Assembly: GCA_950106755.1 (NCBI GenBank)
Contig: OX467083.1
Coordinates: forward strand, 20,579,029 to 20,643,028
Reading direction: 5' to 3'
Length of the DNA stretch: 64,000 bases
DNA from: Climacium dendroides
Taxonomy: Eukaryota > Streptophyta > Bryopsida > Hypnales > Climaciaceae
In this document: piece after piece, positions 1 to 12,518 of the stretch
Position numbering within the stretch: the stretch's first letter is position 1
How the letters are laid out: each line of letters begins with the position of its first letter
Notes under the pieces: generated by a model
The model's database searches: none
Seen by the model: the letters and a program-made list of their open reading frames with translations, nothing else
What the model was told of the DNA's origin: nothing
Translations under genes and position numbers: made by a program

Positions 1-2171
1 CTTTAGAAAGAGAGAACTTTATGAAGTGTATGCATCTCTAATTGTCAATTATTGCAATTCAACAAAAATGATTTGAATTTGAATGAAGGAATAATGGGTA
101 TTTTGAAGGCATGTTGAAGTGAAAGTAAGAAAATTTCAACCCAATAATGGGGAGATTTAAGCGATATCCATTAAAACTATAGAAAAGGAATAGTGAGTAG
201 ATTATGAAAATTAAAAATTAAGAAACTTAAAATGCATGATAAAACTAGTCAAATTTGGAATCCAATAATAAGCCCTCTTCGCTTGTGTGATTTGCATGTC
301 AAATTTCCGGGTTTTTTTCTATTCTATCCACTTTCAACCTTTTGGTCATTCAATTCTCTCTTCTAAAATCCACATCAAACCCTAGGTGACTTACCAAATA
401 TCAGTATTCATTTCCAAAGTTCATCTCAATAGAGCAACCAAAAGTGAGAGTAAAGTCACCCGTGAATAATTAAAACAAACACATATTGAAAGCTTAAAAA
501 TGCAGTGAGCACCTAAATGGAGAATTTGTTTAATGGCACTTGTTCAATGACCTTCCAATGACTTCCTTGAATGACAATTTACTGTGCCTACTTTTCCATT
601 CATGTTTGTATTTAAGGTATTGATATTTAGGCAAATGTAAATGATCATAAAGTAGAATACAAACATGTTTTCCTAATTTCAAGTGGTTTGTTTTGACAAT
701 ATAAAGTAAGGATAAACGAACTTCAACTGAGTTGTATCTTCTCGAAGAGACAATTGCAGAGTTGGAGCCCATTGCTTCCCTTCCTCATTCCATACGTCTA
801 GAGGCAAGTTTTGTTTTGCATTGGTACACTTTGACCTCTTGAATGAAGTAATATAACTACACCTAATCAAACAAGTACCTTAAATGGACACCTGGACAAT
901 ATTAAACTTGAAGATGAGTACATATTAAACTTGAAAATGTGCACAACATTATAATGTCAATTTAGAAATTGTAGTACACTAATTACAAATTCAAACTACA
1001 TAATGACAAAATTAGACTTCCTCATGGTAAAACTAAGAGGTTTGAGCATATTCTTAGGCAAATTATTCCAACTTAATATCCTCAAATTTATTAGGGTTTG
1101 GTGCTCTAAAGTTCACAAACACATGTATTATTATTGATGCCAGATTTGCAGATGTATGGGCTACCAAAAGCTTGAGCCAAACACTATATGTATGACTCCT
1201 CACCTATATTGAGATTTTTGCATTTGAACAACCTCCTTGAATGGATTTCAATACTTCCCATATGAAAAGTGGTCATTAAAATAGTTCTTTATTAGAAATC
1301 CTTTGAATTTCTGCAAACCAATGGAAAGCAAAAAACTTTATTTTCAATGAACTTGAATTGTTTTTAAGAACTTGTCAACAACAACATAAAGAGAAATATT
1401 CCCATGATTCATAAGGTCTCCCCATGTTGTGATCACAAGAATCCTCCCAGTATATGATTGGGAAGATTTTCTTTATGATATTGTTTAAAAGTTCCTAATT
1501 ATCCATAACTATTTCTTAGCAATGAATAGGGGTGTCTTTGGAGGTCAGTAAATCTTGTAGTTAACTTTGTTGGTATTACACGTTCTAAATCACTATGCAA
1601 CCAATTGTTAGCTTTCTACTCTCCTACTAAATTTTTAACCATTAAGAGACTTCTTTCTCTTTTTGCTTACAAGAATAATGAGTTTTTTATTCACATATTG
1701 CAAGAGTTGTGATTATTCTTTATATATATCGCAAAAGCGGTGTATCATCAACTCCAACCTTATCATGAATGTTGATCATTTCAATTTTCTTTTGGAAGCA
1801 TAAAGTACATCCTTGAGAATTTTTTACAAGTATTTCTAACCTTTCACATGTAGTATTAGATCATTTGCACCGTGGCCTCCAAAGGATTTGACACTCCTTA
1901 AATATGGAAGATAAGTACTTTGGACATCTCAAATATTCTTGTGGCACTCAATCCTAACAAATCAAGCAATAGCTTTTTAAATTTTAGTATACTGAGCTTT
2001 ATCATGTATTCCACTTTGTAATTGGTTAGTTGACTATTTATAGGGCACATTTTGTGAACAAAGATAGGAGATAAAAATTTTGCAAAAATAGATGCAAACT
2101 TTTAGAGTGTCAAATTTGGTAAGCATGGATATAGATGTTCTTGCACTGAATCCAATCCATTTGAATTGCAG
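1..2171. other. AT-rich flank, no gene recognised
   Basis: I see no convincing coding segment or RNA gene here. The missing 5' exons of the cyclic-nucleotide-binding gene should lie in this stretch or before the window: the first exon I recognise begins with two bases of a split codon and opens in the middle of a CNB domain. Short imperfect direct repeats occur near 900-945. Open frames at 530-870 on the minus strand are short and resemble nothing I know. Confidence 0.5.
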
Positions 2172-5100
2172 TAGCAGTACAAGGAGATAACGCCAATACA
2201 TTGTTCATCGTATTTACAGGGTCAGTCCAGGTGCATATATGGTTGATAACACAAATCATGATAAATTTTATATAAAAATAACTTAGCATAATTCACAATT
2301 GAGTTTGAGTATCATTGTTAATTCAACTAGAGCAAATTATACTACACTAAAATGATTATTTAGTATATATCAATAACCAATTTGCATAAGATTTAGGATG
2401 CCCAATCTAACAACTCTACCATTATACACCACAAATACTATAATGCCACAATCACAACCCGAGTTGAATAGTATGTCCTTGTCATAAATAGTTTAAACTA
2501 TATTAAATAAACATTTTGGTGTAGCTATTTTATATTGCATTTTTCAAAAAGAAATCATGTTTCTTTATTTGTTCAATGGCTACCATGAGTATCCTCTTTG
2601 CCCCAAGATCATTTCTTTTTGGTATTGAATTTCTTTCTAGTTGAAAAAATGTTGTACAATATAATCCATAATAATAAAGTCTCACACTATTTGAATTAAC
2701 TTAAAGAAGTCTACATGCAATATAAAGAAGCAATATAATGTGTATTTTGCAACTAATTGCTATTTTTGCATTACTTTGTTCAAATTGAAAATTTTGATTT
2801 GCTCGACATGGGTGGAGAACTTGTTACAGGCTACTAAACATGTTTTGGGACAACAAGAAGATGATGTCACCATATATGCTCCAGGCCATTGGTTTGGTGA
2901 AACAGTATTTGAAAAGGATAGAATGATATGGTAAGTTCCATTTTGAAGTCTAAACAAATTTATCATAACAAAATTATCATATTAGATTATTAGTGAAGAC
3001 ACAAAATAAGAGTCCCTACAAAAGTCTATTTTGTCAACATTTGTACATCTCAATACAATAATATTTTAACCTATAGTAATTTAAATAGTGTAACTTTGAG
3101 TAAATTAGACAATCACACTTTGGTAAAGAATTATTTTAATACATTAAAAGTCCCTTTATTTTAGGTCCAACAACACACTTATAAGGTGAAGTACTCCAAA
3201 ACTATATACCCTAATTGTAAGAGACTATCCTATTTTTACACTTCTTGATGAAAAACTCACATTTACTACTAGAATAAGGTAATTGCATTTAATCAATTAT
3301 GACCCCTTTCTATAATCAAGCCCTACAAACTCTTGCCTAAAATGTACTACCTTGACTCACAAGAGCCTAAAGTTTAAGCAAATTTGCTATTCTTGCATTA
3401 CTTTGTTTTGATTGAAAGTTCATAGCTCATGCATACAATGTCCCAAAAATGAACACGGGAATCTAAAATACTCTTTTGACTTCCCAACAAGACCCAACAA
3501 AAGTAGGTGATTTATTAATAGGAAAACAATGCTCAATTACTTAATCTTCCTTAGAAGCTTCGTGAAATTACGGCTTTCATATCATCAGGGTGTCGAACTT
3601 CTCAATAACTATCTTCATTCTCTTGCGAGTGCAGGGATTCAACGTTCAAAACTGCAGAAAGGGTAACTAGTCCTGTGTACACTTAAAGTGGGTATGTTTG
3701 GGTTGAAAAGAAATGATTCAATTCTTGAAAATTTTAAACTGCAGGAGACTATTGCAAAATGTATCCTTGGAGAAGATTCTCTTGCCTAGAAATTCCTAAT
3801 AGCTCTCAGAGTCCGAATAAATTTCCTGTAAAATGGCTTTCATTGACGGTGTCAACGTACTCTGATACTCGATCTGGAACTCAATTGATTCCAACACTTC
3901 AAGAAACTAACTTACTAGGAACTGATACTGAAATGGTGTGCCTGACAGAGTGAGATACTCACTTTGACCAAAAAGGAGTACGAAAACATTCTCAAGATTC
4001 CTAAAACTGCTGAATTGAAGGCTCGTCTTCAGTTCCTCAAGGTTAGCCCGTAGGTTAGCCCCTAGCAGTCAAAGTTTCTTAGACTTATTAGTCCTATTTT
4101 TCTTCTCCAGTTGGATGAAATACCGTGATTAAGAAATTAGAATTTATACAGACGATATCGATTTCGTTACATTGGTGAGATCCAGAGCTCCAAAATAGTA
4201 AACTCTAAAACCTAGACCTAGCATAGACTTCAGGTTTCAAGCACCCACCTTGAAAAGTGCCAATGTCGCGAATACGGTAGCCGCCTGTAAAAACGAAATT
4301 GACATTTGCATTAGATAACGCGACTGCCACCCTTGCTAGTGCCATCTGATCTGACAAATATGATGTTTGTGTGTGCAAGCTGAATAATTCAACTCACATT
4401 CACTTGGCGTCTCATGTAGGAAATACCTGCACTCAAGGAAGTATCAAAACAAAGTTTGAGGCGTCTTGCTAATGTTCTAACTGCCCGTACTTTCCACAAA
4501 AATAGAGGTACAACCACCTGCCAAGTGCTGCCCTTCAATTCAGTTACACTTTGAACAGCATACATCCCTTCGGTAATTATCTGATGTCATTTCAAAGTTC
4601 ACTACATATCGTTAGTAGCGATTATATCTGGATACAAAGGTAACGTTCAGCAATTTCATCCTGAACAGTTATCACATTTCAAGGCGATGACGCATCTGAG
4701 ATGTTCTTTATCAGAACTGGAGAATGTCGAGTAAGTCTGTGATCTCTTGGCAGTGCTGGCACAATTTCCTGTCTTTGGTGGCTTTACTTCAAAAACAGGA
4801 TTACTAGATCAGATCAACGTTCCACACGAGACTCAGAGTTTATTGGCTGCATGTTGCCTATCTTCGATTTGCAGGTGGTCATGGAAATCCACTCAACACA
4901 CCGAACCCCGTCACTACCCAGGGCATCTTCAGCTCAATCTCAGTATTGGTATGTCACCCCACTCTTACTCAATCTCAGCACTACAGACCCTTAGATCATC
5001 ATCATTCACTCAATTGTGCTTTGTCTGCAATTACAACGAACAATAGGACGTCACAGCTCTGCAGTAATTAATCGTGACATACTCTTGTTCCATCTCAGAT

Positions 5101-7429
5101 AACATAATCTCTTAGGATGCAAGTTTGGTTTTGAAATGACCAAGTTGATTGATCATATTATGAATGTACGATTCAGATGATTGGGAACAAATTTTCAGAT
5201 CAACGAAGAATGTTGCATGTGTTTCTTACAAAAGAAATAAAATTGAACAAACGAAAGTTCACATGACCAACTCAAACTGCTAAATAAATAGGGTTCCGAT
5301 TTGGTCTTCCTGGTCCAATAGGGTTCAATATGTCTGGCACCACGTAAGCAGGCTCTCACCTTGTGCATAAGATCATATTTGGGTAAACGAGCTGATGATT
5401 CATATCTCTCCAAATGCATGCCATCGTCGGTGTTTTGCAGGCCGAACTGTCACGGCAGATGCAAACAAGAGATCCACGACCGAGAGAAAGAATGGTGGCG
5501 ACCGTCGCTGCTTTCGCGACCATCCACGAGGGGAAGCCGCATCACCAGTCGGTGCCACTCGCAACCCACGCAGCCAGTGCTTCCCGAGGGATTACCCAAG
5601 GAGATGATGAGCCGCCCTGATGTGGTCCACCGAATGCTCACCCACAAGAAAACCACGAATTCTCCAGCCCAGAAGATTGAGCCCTTGAAAAAAGACAGTA
5701 GCAAGGTCTCAGGTGCCAAGCGACCTTACACGGCGCCCAGCCTAAAACCGGGTGCCAGTGCCATCAAAAAGAAGTCTTCCATCATCTTCTCCGAGGAAGG
5801 AGACCCCTTAACTCCATGGCGAGCGTCTCCTGATATCATGGCTCAGACCAGGTCCACCACCCGAGCTAGCAACCGCTCTTCAGCGCAAGGATTCCATGCC
5901 TCCTTTGCAGACAGCACCCCAGAGCCAACAGCTGCCTCTACTCACGACCCCAAGTCTCGGTCCACGGGCACTTATGCCCGATTCAAGTCTCCCTCCGCTA
6001 TGCAAGACCACCACCGCAAGAGGAAGTCGTATGAAAATAAGAAGAGGAGATCGAGTTCCGTCATGAAGAAAGAGTATACGTTCTCCACTTTTATTAGAGA
6101 CTGTGAGGAGAAGGACAAGTCACGCAACCGAGAAGAACTGGAGTTTTCGGAGAAAGAGAACAAGCTGTGGCAGATGGGTCTCACCACGGCTGGCATGATG
6201 CCAGCGGTGTTCATGACGAACGAGAACCGGTACTACCAGAAGAAGTTCACGAAATGGGCTCGCAATGTGATGGAGCGCGAGCGGAAGCTCCTGTCGTACG
6301 ATGTGTTCGAAGACAATCCCACGCCCAGCTTCATGCCCGGCTTGCCTGCCTCCGGCGTCGTGAAACTGGAGCGTAGTGCGTCTCCGGCGCCCAAGCGAGC
6401 CACCCCTGATGATGTTGCTGCATCCAAGTCCACCATGTCACACTCTGGTTCTAGCCAATCCAGTGTGAGCTCACAACGTTCATTTGCCTAAATGAACCCT
6501 TGAGAATTCAAACACGATTCATCTCGTCCCACTAGTTCACGACCAAATCTTGTCCTTCATATGAAATGATGTGGACTGCTCATTATTCTGTATCAACTGA
6601 TATGTTCAGTTGTTGAAGTCAGGTATCCACCATTCTTGATATTGGAGCCCTTATCGATGGTCAGTACTTCGGAGAGGTGAAGAATCCCATCCTATATAAT
6701 TACGTGTCACAAATTAATTTGACTTGAATCTGAAATTCATACTGAAAATAATCTCAATAAATTGACGGTGTTGAGCTAGTGGTCTCGAACCTGCAGAGAG
6801 GATTGTTGATGGAGTCCAAACGAGCTGCAAGCGTGGTAGCTGTGGCACTGGTGGAGACACTGGTCCTCAACAAATGGGATTTCCACCGCCACTGCGACAA
6901 AGACGTTATTCGGGCGCTTGCAAAGCATGTGAGTATGTTTCAAGCTCACGAACTTACCTGGTAGATCAGTTGGAAGATGCACCAGACTTTCGGTCCATAG
7001 CTGAGGGGGAAGGTGGCTCCAGAGCATGATCCCAGTTTCCACTTTCTTCCTTCATCAACACAATTTAATTTGGGCTAATTTCAGCACCATGGATGGAGCT
7101 GGGTACAGGAGTACAAGAGGGAAGAAGAAATCTACAATCTATATGTGAGAACACGCAAGTGGGAGATGTTCAAGGTTCTCTTTCTCTGCACCAGTCAAAC
7201 TGTTATGCTACAGCAGTAGGTGAACTTCTTCCACTACTGTTTCTGCAACTTAGTGAGTACTAATCGCTATGACTTGGCTTCCATGGTGGCTTGACAGAAA
7301 CAGATGGTGGAGGATATTTGTAACGCCAAAAGTGCTCGTAGGAAGGCCAGGGTTGTGCGACCTGTTCGTGTGGTTACGAGACCGGATGGTCGCAACATCG
7401 AGATACCCTTGAAAAATTGGGCTTACTAG
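2172..7429 (+). CDS. Tandem cyclic-nucleotide-binding (CNB) domain protein, 5' partial
   Basis: Twelve exons join in consistent phase: 2172-2230, 2830-2930, 3635-3662, 3949-4041, 4420-4507, 4669-4730, 4875-4948, 5441-6464, 6623-6676, 6797-6928, 7085-7174 and 7298-7429 (TAG), about 645 residues without the N-terminus. CNB-A reads QGDNANTLFIVFTGSVQ, then APGHWFGE, then SEILTLTKKEY, as in PKA-regulatory/PKG-type tandem CNB proteins. CNB-B begins LKEIPALKEVSKQSLRRLA and VITFQGDDASEMFFI, continues to GECRVVMEI, and resumes after about 360 residues with ILDIGALIDGQYFGE and RAASVVAV. The inserted segment (exons 4875-6464) is rich in Ser, Lys, Arg and Pro, looks disordered, and has one more ordered-looking patch around MGLTTAGMMPAVF. 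A basic C-terminal tail ends the protein. There is no kinase, channel or phosphatase domain in the visible part. The likely role is cAMP/cGMP sensing, with the partner unknown. The CNB assignment is firm; exon borders were set by eye. Confidence 0.8.
5441..6464 (+). other. Large low-complexity exon inserted inside CNB-B
   Basis: This 1,024-base exon is far longer and more GC-rich than its neighbours (28-132 bases). It enters in phase 2 from 4948 and leaves in phase 0 at a GTGAGC donor (6465). The encoded segment is basic and Ser/Thr/Pro-rich, with runs such as RKRKSYENKKRRSSSVMKK and KLERSASPAPKR that could be phosphorylation or nuclear-localisation sites. It has no domain I recognise. If the donor is skipped, the frame stops at TAA 6489-6491. 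Confidence 0.6.
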
Positions 7430-8515
7430 GAGAACGATTTTAATTAAGGTGCCGACGTCCGAATCGAAGTTGTAAGACCAGTCAACAATATCCAATGTTC
7501 ATGCTAAATTGAATTCATACAACGATCCTAGTTCGATATTGCACTCACTTCTGTTTCTTTCGAAGCCTTGTGGACGGTAAGCAAGATACTTTTTCTTAAC
7601 ACCTGCATCGATGAAGGTAATGAAATGTTATTCATCCAGCACTTCAATTTGCCTAGCAGAATTTTCGCAAAAGAAATAATAGCAAGTGAAAACTCCCTTG
7701 TGTCAAGCATCTTTGCAAAATAATATAAATGTTGAAAGAGACCAGGTAAGGGAGAGTGTACTTACTAGATTAGGTCATCTGGGACCAGGAACAAAGAGTC
7801 AGGACACAGAAGAGAGACTATACGAATGAATCAAAAACGCTGTCGAATTGATGATTGCCACATAACAAATGTACACTAAAATGTACACTGTTTATGGTTC
7901 GAGATGAACATTTCATCAACTGTTTACATTTCATAATTATAATGAAGACTATAGGAAGCACATCATCGTTACAGAACGACAGAACTGGAATGATTACCAG
8001 ATACTCATAGATGTAAAAAAGAGAGCTATATACATACAGACGCTAAGACGCTCACATCCTACAAGATGGATGCTAAATTGTGCTGCCGTATTACTCTGGT
8101 AACTACATTATCCTAGCTAGAAGCTATTTCGGGATAGGAGCGTCGGATTAAAAAATCCATGGTAGCAACATTTCTGGCTCCCATGATCCAACCATGCAGC
8201 AAAGCACCAAGAGAACTCTAAACAAGTGTCCTTTAGAGCAGATCATTCTTTCGCTCTTCTAGAATGTACAGGTTATGTGAACAAAATTGAGTACCGATAC
8301 TCCTTATGCTTTGTGTGCAACACGGTCGCTTTCCTCCCTGAAACGAACTCAATTAATTATCATTAGGAACAAATAAACTGTCTGCAACGTAATGAGATGC
8401 CTTTAATTAACAATCACTGTAATGAAGATGAAGTATCAGCAGGAAGCATGCCATATTGGCTTCAACTTAAATTGAATACAGCTACGAGGCACTCACCTAG
8501 ACATTTCTGAACCGG
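7430..8515. other. Convergent 3' ends of the CNB and reticulon genes
   Basis: The two stop codons face each other across about 1.09 kb. The stretch should hold both 3' UTRs. AT-rich segments with AATAAA-like sequence could serve as poly(A) signals. I see no further gene. Confidence 0.5.
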
Positions 8516-11500
8516 TTAAATTTTAGGCGAAGGGTTTTCATCTGCCACAGGAGCCGCTTGAGAAGCCTGTGAGGAAAAGTGTAACAAAGGATAGATGGGA
8601 CACTATAATGAGACAAATATCAAAGCCCATACTCAACAATATCTTACTGCAAAATGAAGGAATAATATCACGAGATCAAGATGCTGTTAACAAATCCAGT
8701 AGCATCATACCCGCGATGCCATCGTAGTTTGCTGCAAGTTCTTCCTCCGATCAATGCGATCAATAGCACTGCTGCCACTGGCATCAGCTAGAGCCTTTTC
8801 AAAACTTGCTGGATGTGATTGTTGATACAGCTTGAGCCACACTACAAGTATGAAACCTGCACCGAATCACAACATATATGAGCAATTTCTTAGCAACGAT
8901 TTCTCAGATACAGTGCGTACAATTCACATCTACAAGTCATTAATTATACATGATCCTGCAGGTTGTGATTTTAATGACAAAAGGGACAAACATGGCGATC
9001 TGACAGTTGTCCAGGGTATAAATGTGCTGAATAAAGTCCTAGAAGCTTACCACCCCACAAGCGAGATGAATAGGAGGATGTATTCCAAGCAAGCAAGAAA
9101 CCACCAATTAACATTGCTTTCTTGTGGGCAAAGGAGTCCCATGTTGTCCAACCTCGAAGGAGAAGAGATTGACCTGCATCGCATGATTGATAGCCAGAGG
9201 ATGTATTATATCGCATTCCAAGCACAAGAATTGAGTTCTTTGAACGATTCAAGACTAAAGATTGTCACTGTCAGAATGCCCATAAAGAAACTATTAAAGC
9301 GCTCAATGAAGGGTCAGGCCTCCTTGATACCAGTTTCTGCTCCACAGTTAAAATACTAAACCAGGTTCTAGAGAAGACAACAATTCAGCGGGGCCGTTGT
9401 AGAAAAATATACCAAATGCATAAAGTTGGATTGAGTAGTTGGAGTGGCACTTCGGAATGGTGAAGAGCGCGAAAAAACCTGCACCCAAAGCAAAATGCAA
9501 CATACGTGTGAAATGTTTCTCACAGAACAGAAGAGAACTTCCGTTACGAACAGAGTCGAAGTCAAAGAGAAAACCAATACAAATCCGAGAATGGGCCGCA
9601 CAACACACCGGCAACCTAAAAATTTTAATTGCAACCATGAACGCGCGAGCTCCTTTTATAAACCCATGGCTTCTAGACCCACGTCCCAGAAAGATATGAA
9701 AGAAGTTGCGATATTTTTAAGTGATCGTTTAAATCAAAAAAAATTATTTGATGGCATTTATCTTCTGTTCTGTATTAAAGAAAAAAACGTCAGAATAGTA
9801 AGACGCACCAAATCGTAAGAAGCTCCAAATTGAGATTCCTGCACCCATTTTAGCAACCAGCCAGAGCACGATTGCTACCTGAAAAGCACAGAAAAAGGCA
9901 CTTTACAGAACTGAAACTACGGTATCGTGGAATCATTAGATCAAAACTTACAACAAGAAATCCGAGACGACTCACAAGTTTTCCATTTTCAAGCATGCTT
10001 ATTACGAATTAAAAATCGAGAAAGAACTAATTGCAGTGGTCATTTTAAGCTCTTTACCCTTAACGTGGTGGCGGGGTCACCAGAGAAAACCTCTCTGGCT
10101 TTCTTCAGAGCCAGATTGATAGCTGGTAAGGTAAACCGAATCCAACCTAAGAGGTCAGCCTCCGTCACTTGACCAGCCTTGATTTGCCCGGTAGACAAAG
10201 CAGGTACCCTGCAAGAATAGTACGCCGTGAGTTGATATTAGATGAAAAACAATGCACGGTACATACATACAATTGCATCATGCTCGATCTAAAAGGAAAA
10301 CCCGTTGAGAATCTAGAGTGGTTAAATGCAATTCTTACTAAATAAGAACAGGGACTAGGTTTGAAGAACTAGACACAAATTTGATTCTAAAGAAGTTAAC
10401 GACGAAATACCCGCGCAAGAACGTTCGATAGAAGAAGACCACTGCTAAGTAGCAGAGTGCCAAGTTAGCAGATATAGCAACAAGCCTGCATATCCACCCC
10501 CAGAACAATTATCAACTTCATGAAAACGCTACTGCATACGTGAGAATTTATTTACCCAAAGGCAACCAGTCTAGAGCTCAACACTACTGAGATTGTATGA
10601 TAATAGCTCTATCATGCGTTGCTTGCCGAAAATTAAAAAAGTCACAAATTGCTTTCTATTCGTTTGCATAGAAGCACATTGAGAAGAAACCATACCCCAA
10701 CTGCATTTCCTTCATAAACGAAGCAGAGAGGATACTAAAGCTTCCAGCACCAAACCAGAGTGCCGACCTTGGAACATCCTTCCACATGATCAAATCCCCT
10801 GCAAAATTTTAGTAAGAAAGTCAGACCAAGATAATGTATCTGTGAGTTCAAAAATATATGCAAGTTTCTAAGAAGACTAACAAAAGTCACGTAGAATTTC
10901 TTGTACCATTAAGATATCTCTATTGCTGACTCGATTCGGTTAGAGGAAAGAGAAAGAAGCACGCATACCTAAGACATGGAGCCAGCCGATTCGACAGGTG
11001 CTTGTATCTGTCCAAGAGAATTACACTTCAAATTACTAAAAAACTGATGGAGAAAAAAATTACGAGTTTCAAGAAACATCCAGACCTCAAACCTCTCGTC
11101 CCTTTCCAGTTCCAAACATGAATACGTAAGAGCATCAGTCGCAGGAACAACTATGAGGAGATTCGAAATTCTTCACCCGGGACTAAAAAACAGTACGACA
11201 AATATCAAACACCATTCACTGGGTGCTCAATCAAGTCCAAATAATATGAACAGCATAACAGTTTCAATTAACGATAACAAAACGCTATCGAGAACACAAT
11301 AAAACCAAGTGGGCAACGCAAAAAGTGTCCGTATGTAACTGACAAACCTCTTGAGGACCTTGACGAGGCGGTTGGTGATGATGGAAGAAGAGGATCTGCA
11401 GGCTCCAGGGGAACCGCATCCTCCATCTCACATTCAGGAGGGTGGCTCACGGGTAGTGCTGAGGCGGTATCTCTAGGAACATCCCTCACTTTTCTCTTCG

Positions 11501-12518
11501 GTTGTCGAGCACCTCTGCCTCTTCTGTACAATCCCGGATCATCTTCTTCATCTTCAGGTCCGTCCAAGTCAGCCTTCCTCACATTTCTTCGCGGAGCTCG
11601 ATCCACTACCGGGTCCACCTGCATATCTGTAGTTTCTCCTATCGTCTGCCTCGGGCTTCTTCCTGGTTGACGCGTGGCACGTTCCATTCTAAGAAGCCTC
11701 TCCTCAGGAAGATCACTGTTCTCTCGAGATGATCTCGGGATTTTTGTGGGAGTGCGATAAGATATTCTCTCTCTCTGCTGTGCTGGTGCATCATCCTCAG
11801 GATTTAAACTATTGAGTAACGAGGGGCGGCCCTGCAGCTCCTCTCCAACGGGCACGTCAGGTGGAGCTCTGGAGTCATCTTGTTCTCGTGAGGCTCTCAC
11901 GCTTGAGCGAGGCGTTCCAACTCTGCTTAACATCCGCGGCGTCGCCGCCTGGAGGCTCCGGCCCGTGTACAATCGCCCGTCAATTTCCGGCGCATTGGCG
12001 TCATTTCGCAACGTTCGCGAGGCACTCACGCTTCTTACCCCTGAATCATGCAATACCTCTTGCGCGTCGCTTTTCTCCTTCCGCCCCCTCATTCGAGACG
12101 AACCACGCGGCTTCGGCGCAATCTCGTCCTCTGCCACGTCCATTTCAATATCCACGCCCTCCCTCACACGCGCAACGCTTCTACTCCGCAACTCCCTGGG
12201 ACGCACACCGACATTGTCATCAAATCCGAGCAATTCCGCACGAGCATCCTTCGCAATCCGGCTCTTGGAGCGCGAGGACGCCCGGGAGCCACCGCCGCGC
12301 TCCGCCGGGCCTCCAAACTCAGCTTCGTAAACGTCCTCCTCTGATGCCTCCGCCCGCACACTCCGCGATCGGCCAAAACTCTTCCCGCTCTTATTATGCA
12401 AACCTTCGCCGCCACTGTTCGCGCCTCGACGCGCTGGCGACTGCTGAGAGGCTCCTAACATTTTCACCGGCGTCACGCGGATGTCCGGCAAACACGCCTC
12501 TAAATGCACTTGCACCAT
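8516..12518 (-). CDS. Reticulon-like protein with long charged N-terminal tail (RTNLB17/18/21-like)
   Basis: Nine exons read in phase on the minus strand: 12518-11348, 11007-10969, 10798-10696, 10485-10411, 10208-10058, 9878-9809, 9478-9413, 8841-8711 and 8566-8516, giving 618 residues. Residues 1-390 are one exon: disordered, rich in Arg, Ser, Glu and Pro. From about residue 393 comes a reticulon homology domain: DLIMWKDVPRSALWFG, then hydrophobic hairpin one (SILSASF and LVAISANLALCYLAVVFFY), a loop of about 65 residues with QVTEADLLGWIRFTLPA, then hairpin two (VAIVLWLVAKMGAGISIW and the stretch ending YSIQLYAF). A short cytosolic tail closes it. Reticulons wedge into ER membranes and curve tubules; plant members with long N-termini form the RTNLB17/18/21 group. 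ATG 12518 is chosen as the first in-frame Met of the open exon; the ATG at codon 20 is an alternative. Confidence 0.9.

Noticed and set aside
3759..3953. Open frame of 64 codons between CNB exons
   Set aside because: The flanking exons (3635-3662 and 3949-4041) join directly in phase 0 to give TAERSEILTLTKKEY, a normal CNB strand; this frame lies mostly in the intron.
4747..5046. Open frame of 99 codons in the CNB gene
   Set aside because: It uses a different frame from the real exon 4875-4948, which reads GECRVVMEI across the junction.
5361..6491. A stand-alone 376-residue gene
   Set aside because: The part before 5441 is intron, and the 3' part connects in phase to CNB-B exons downstream.
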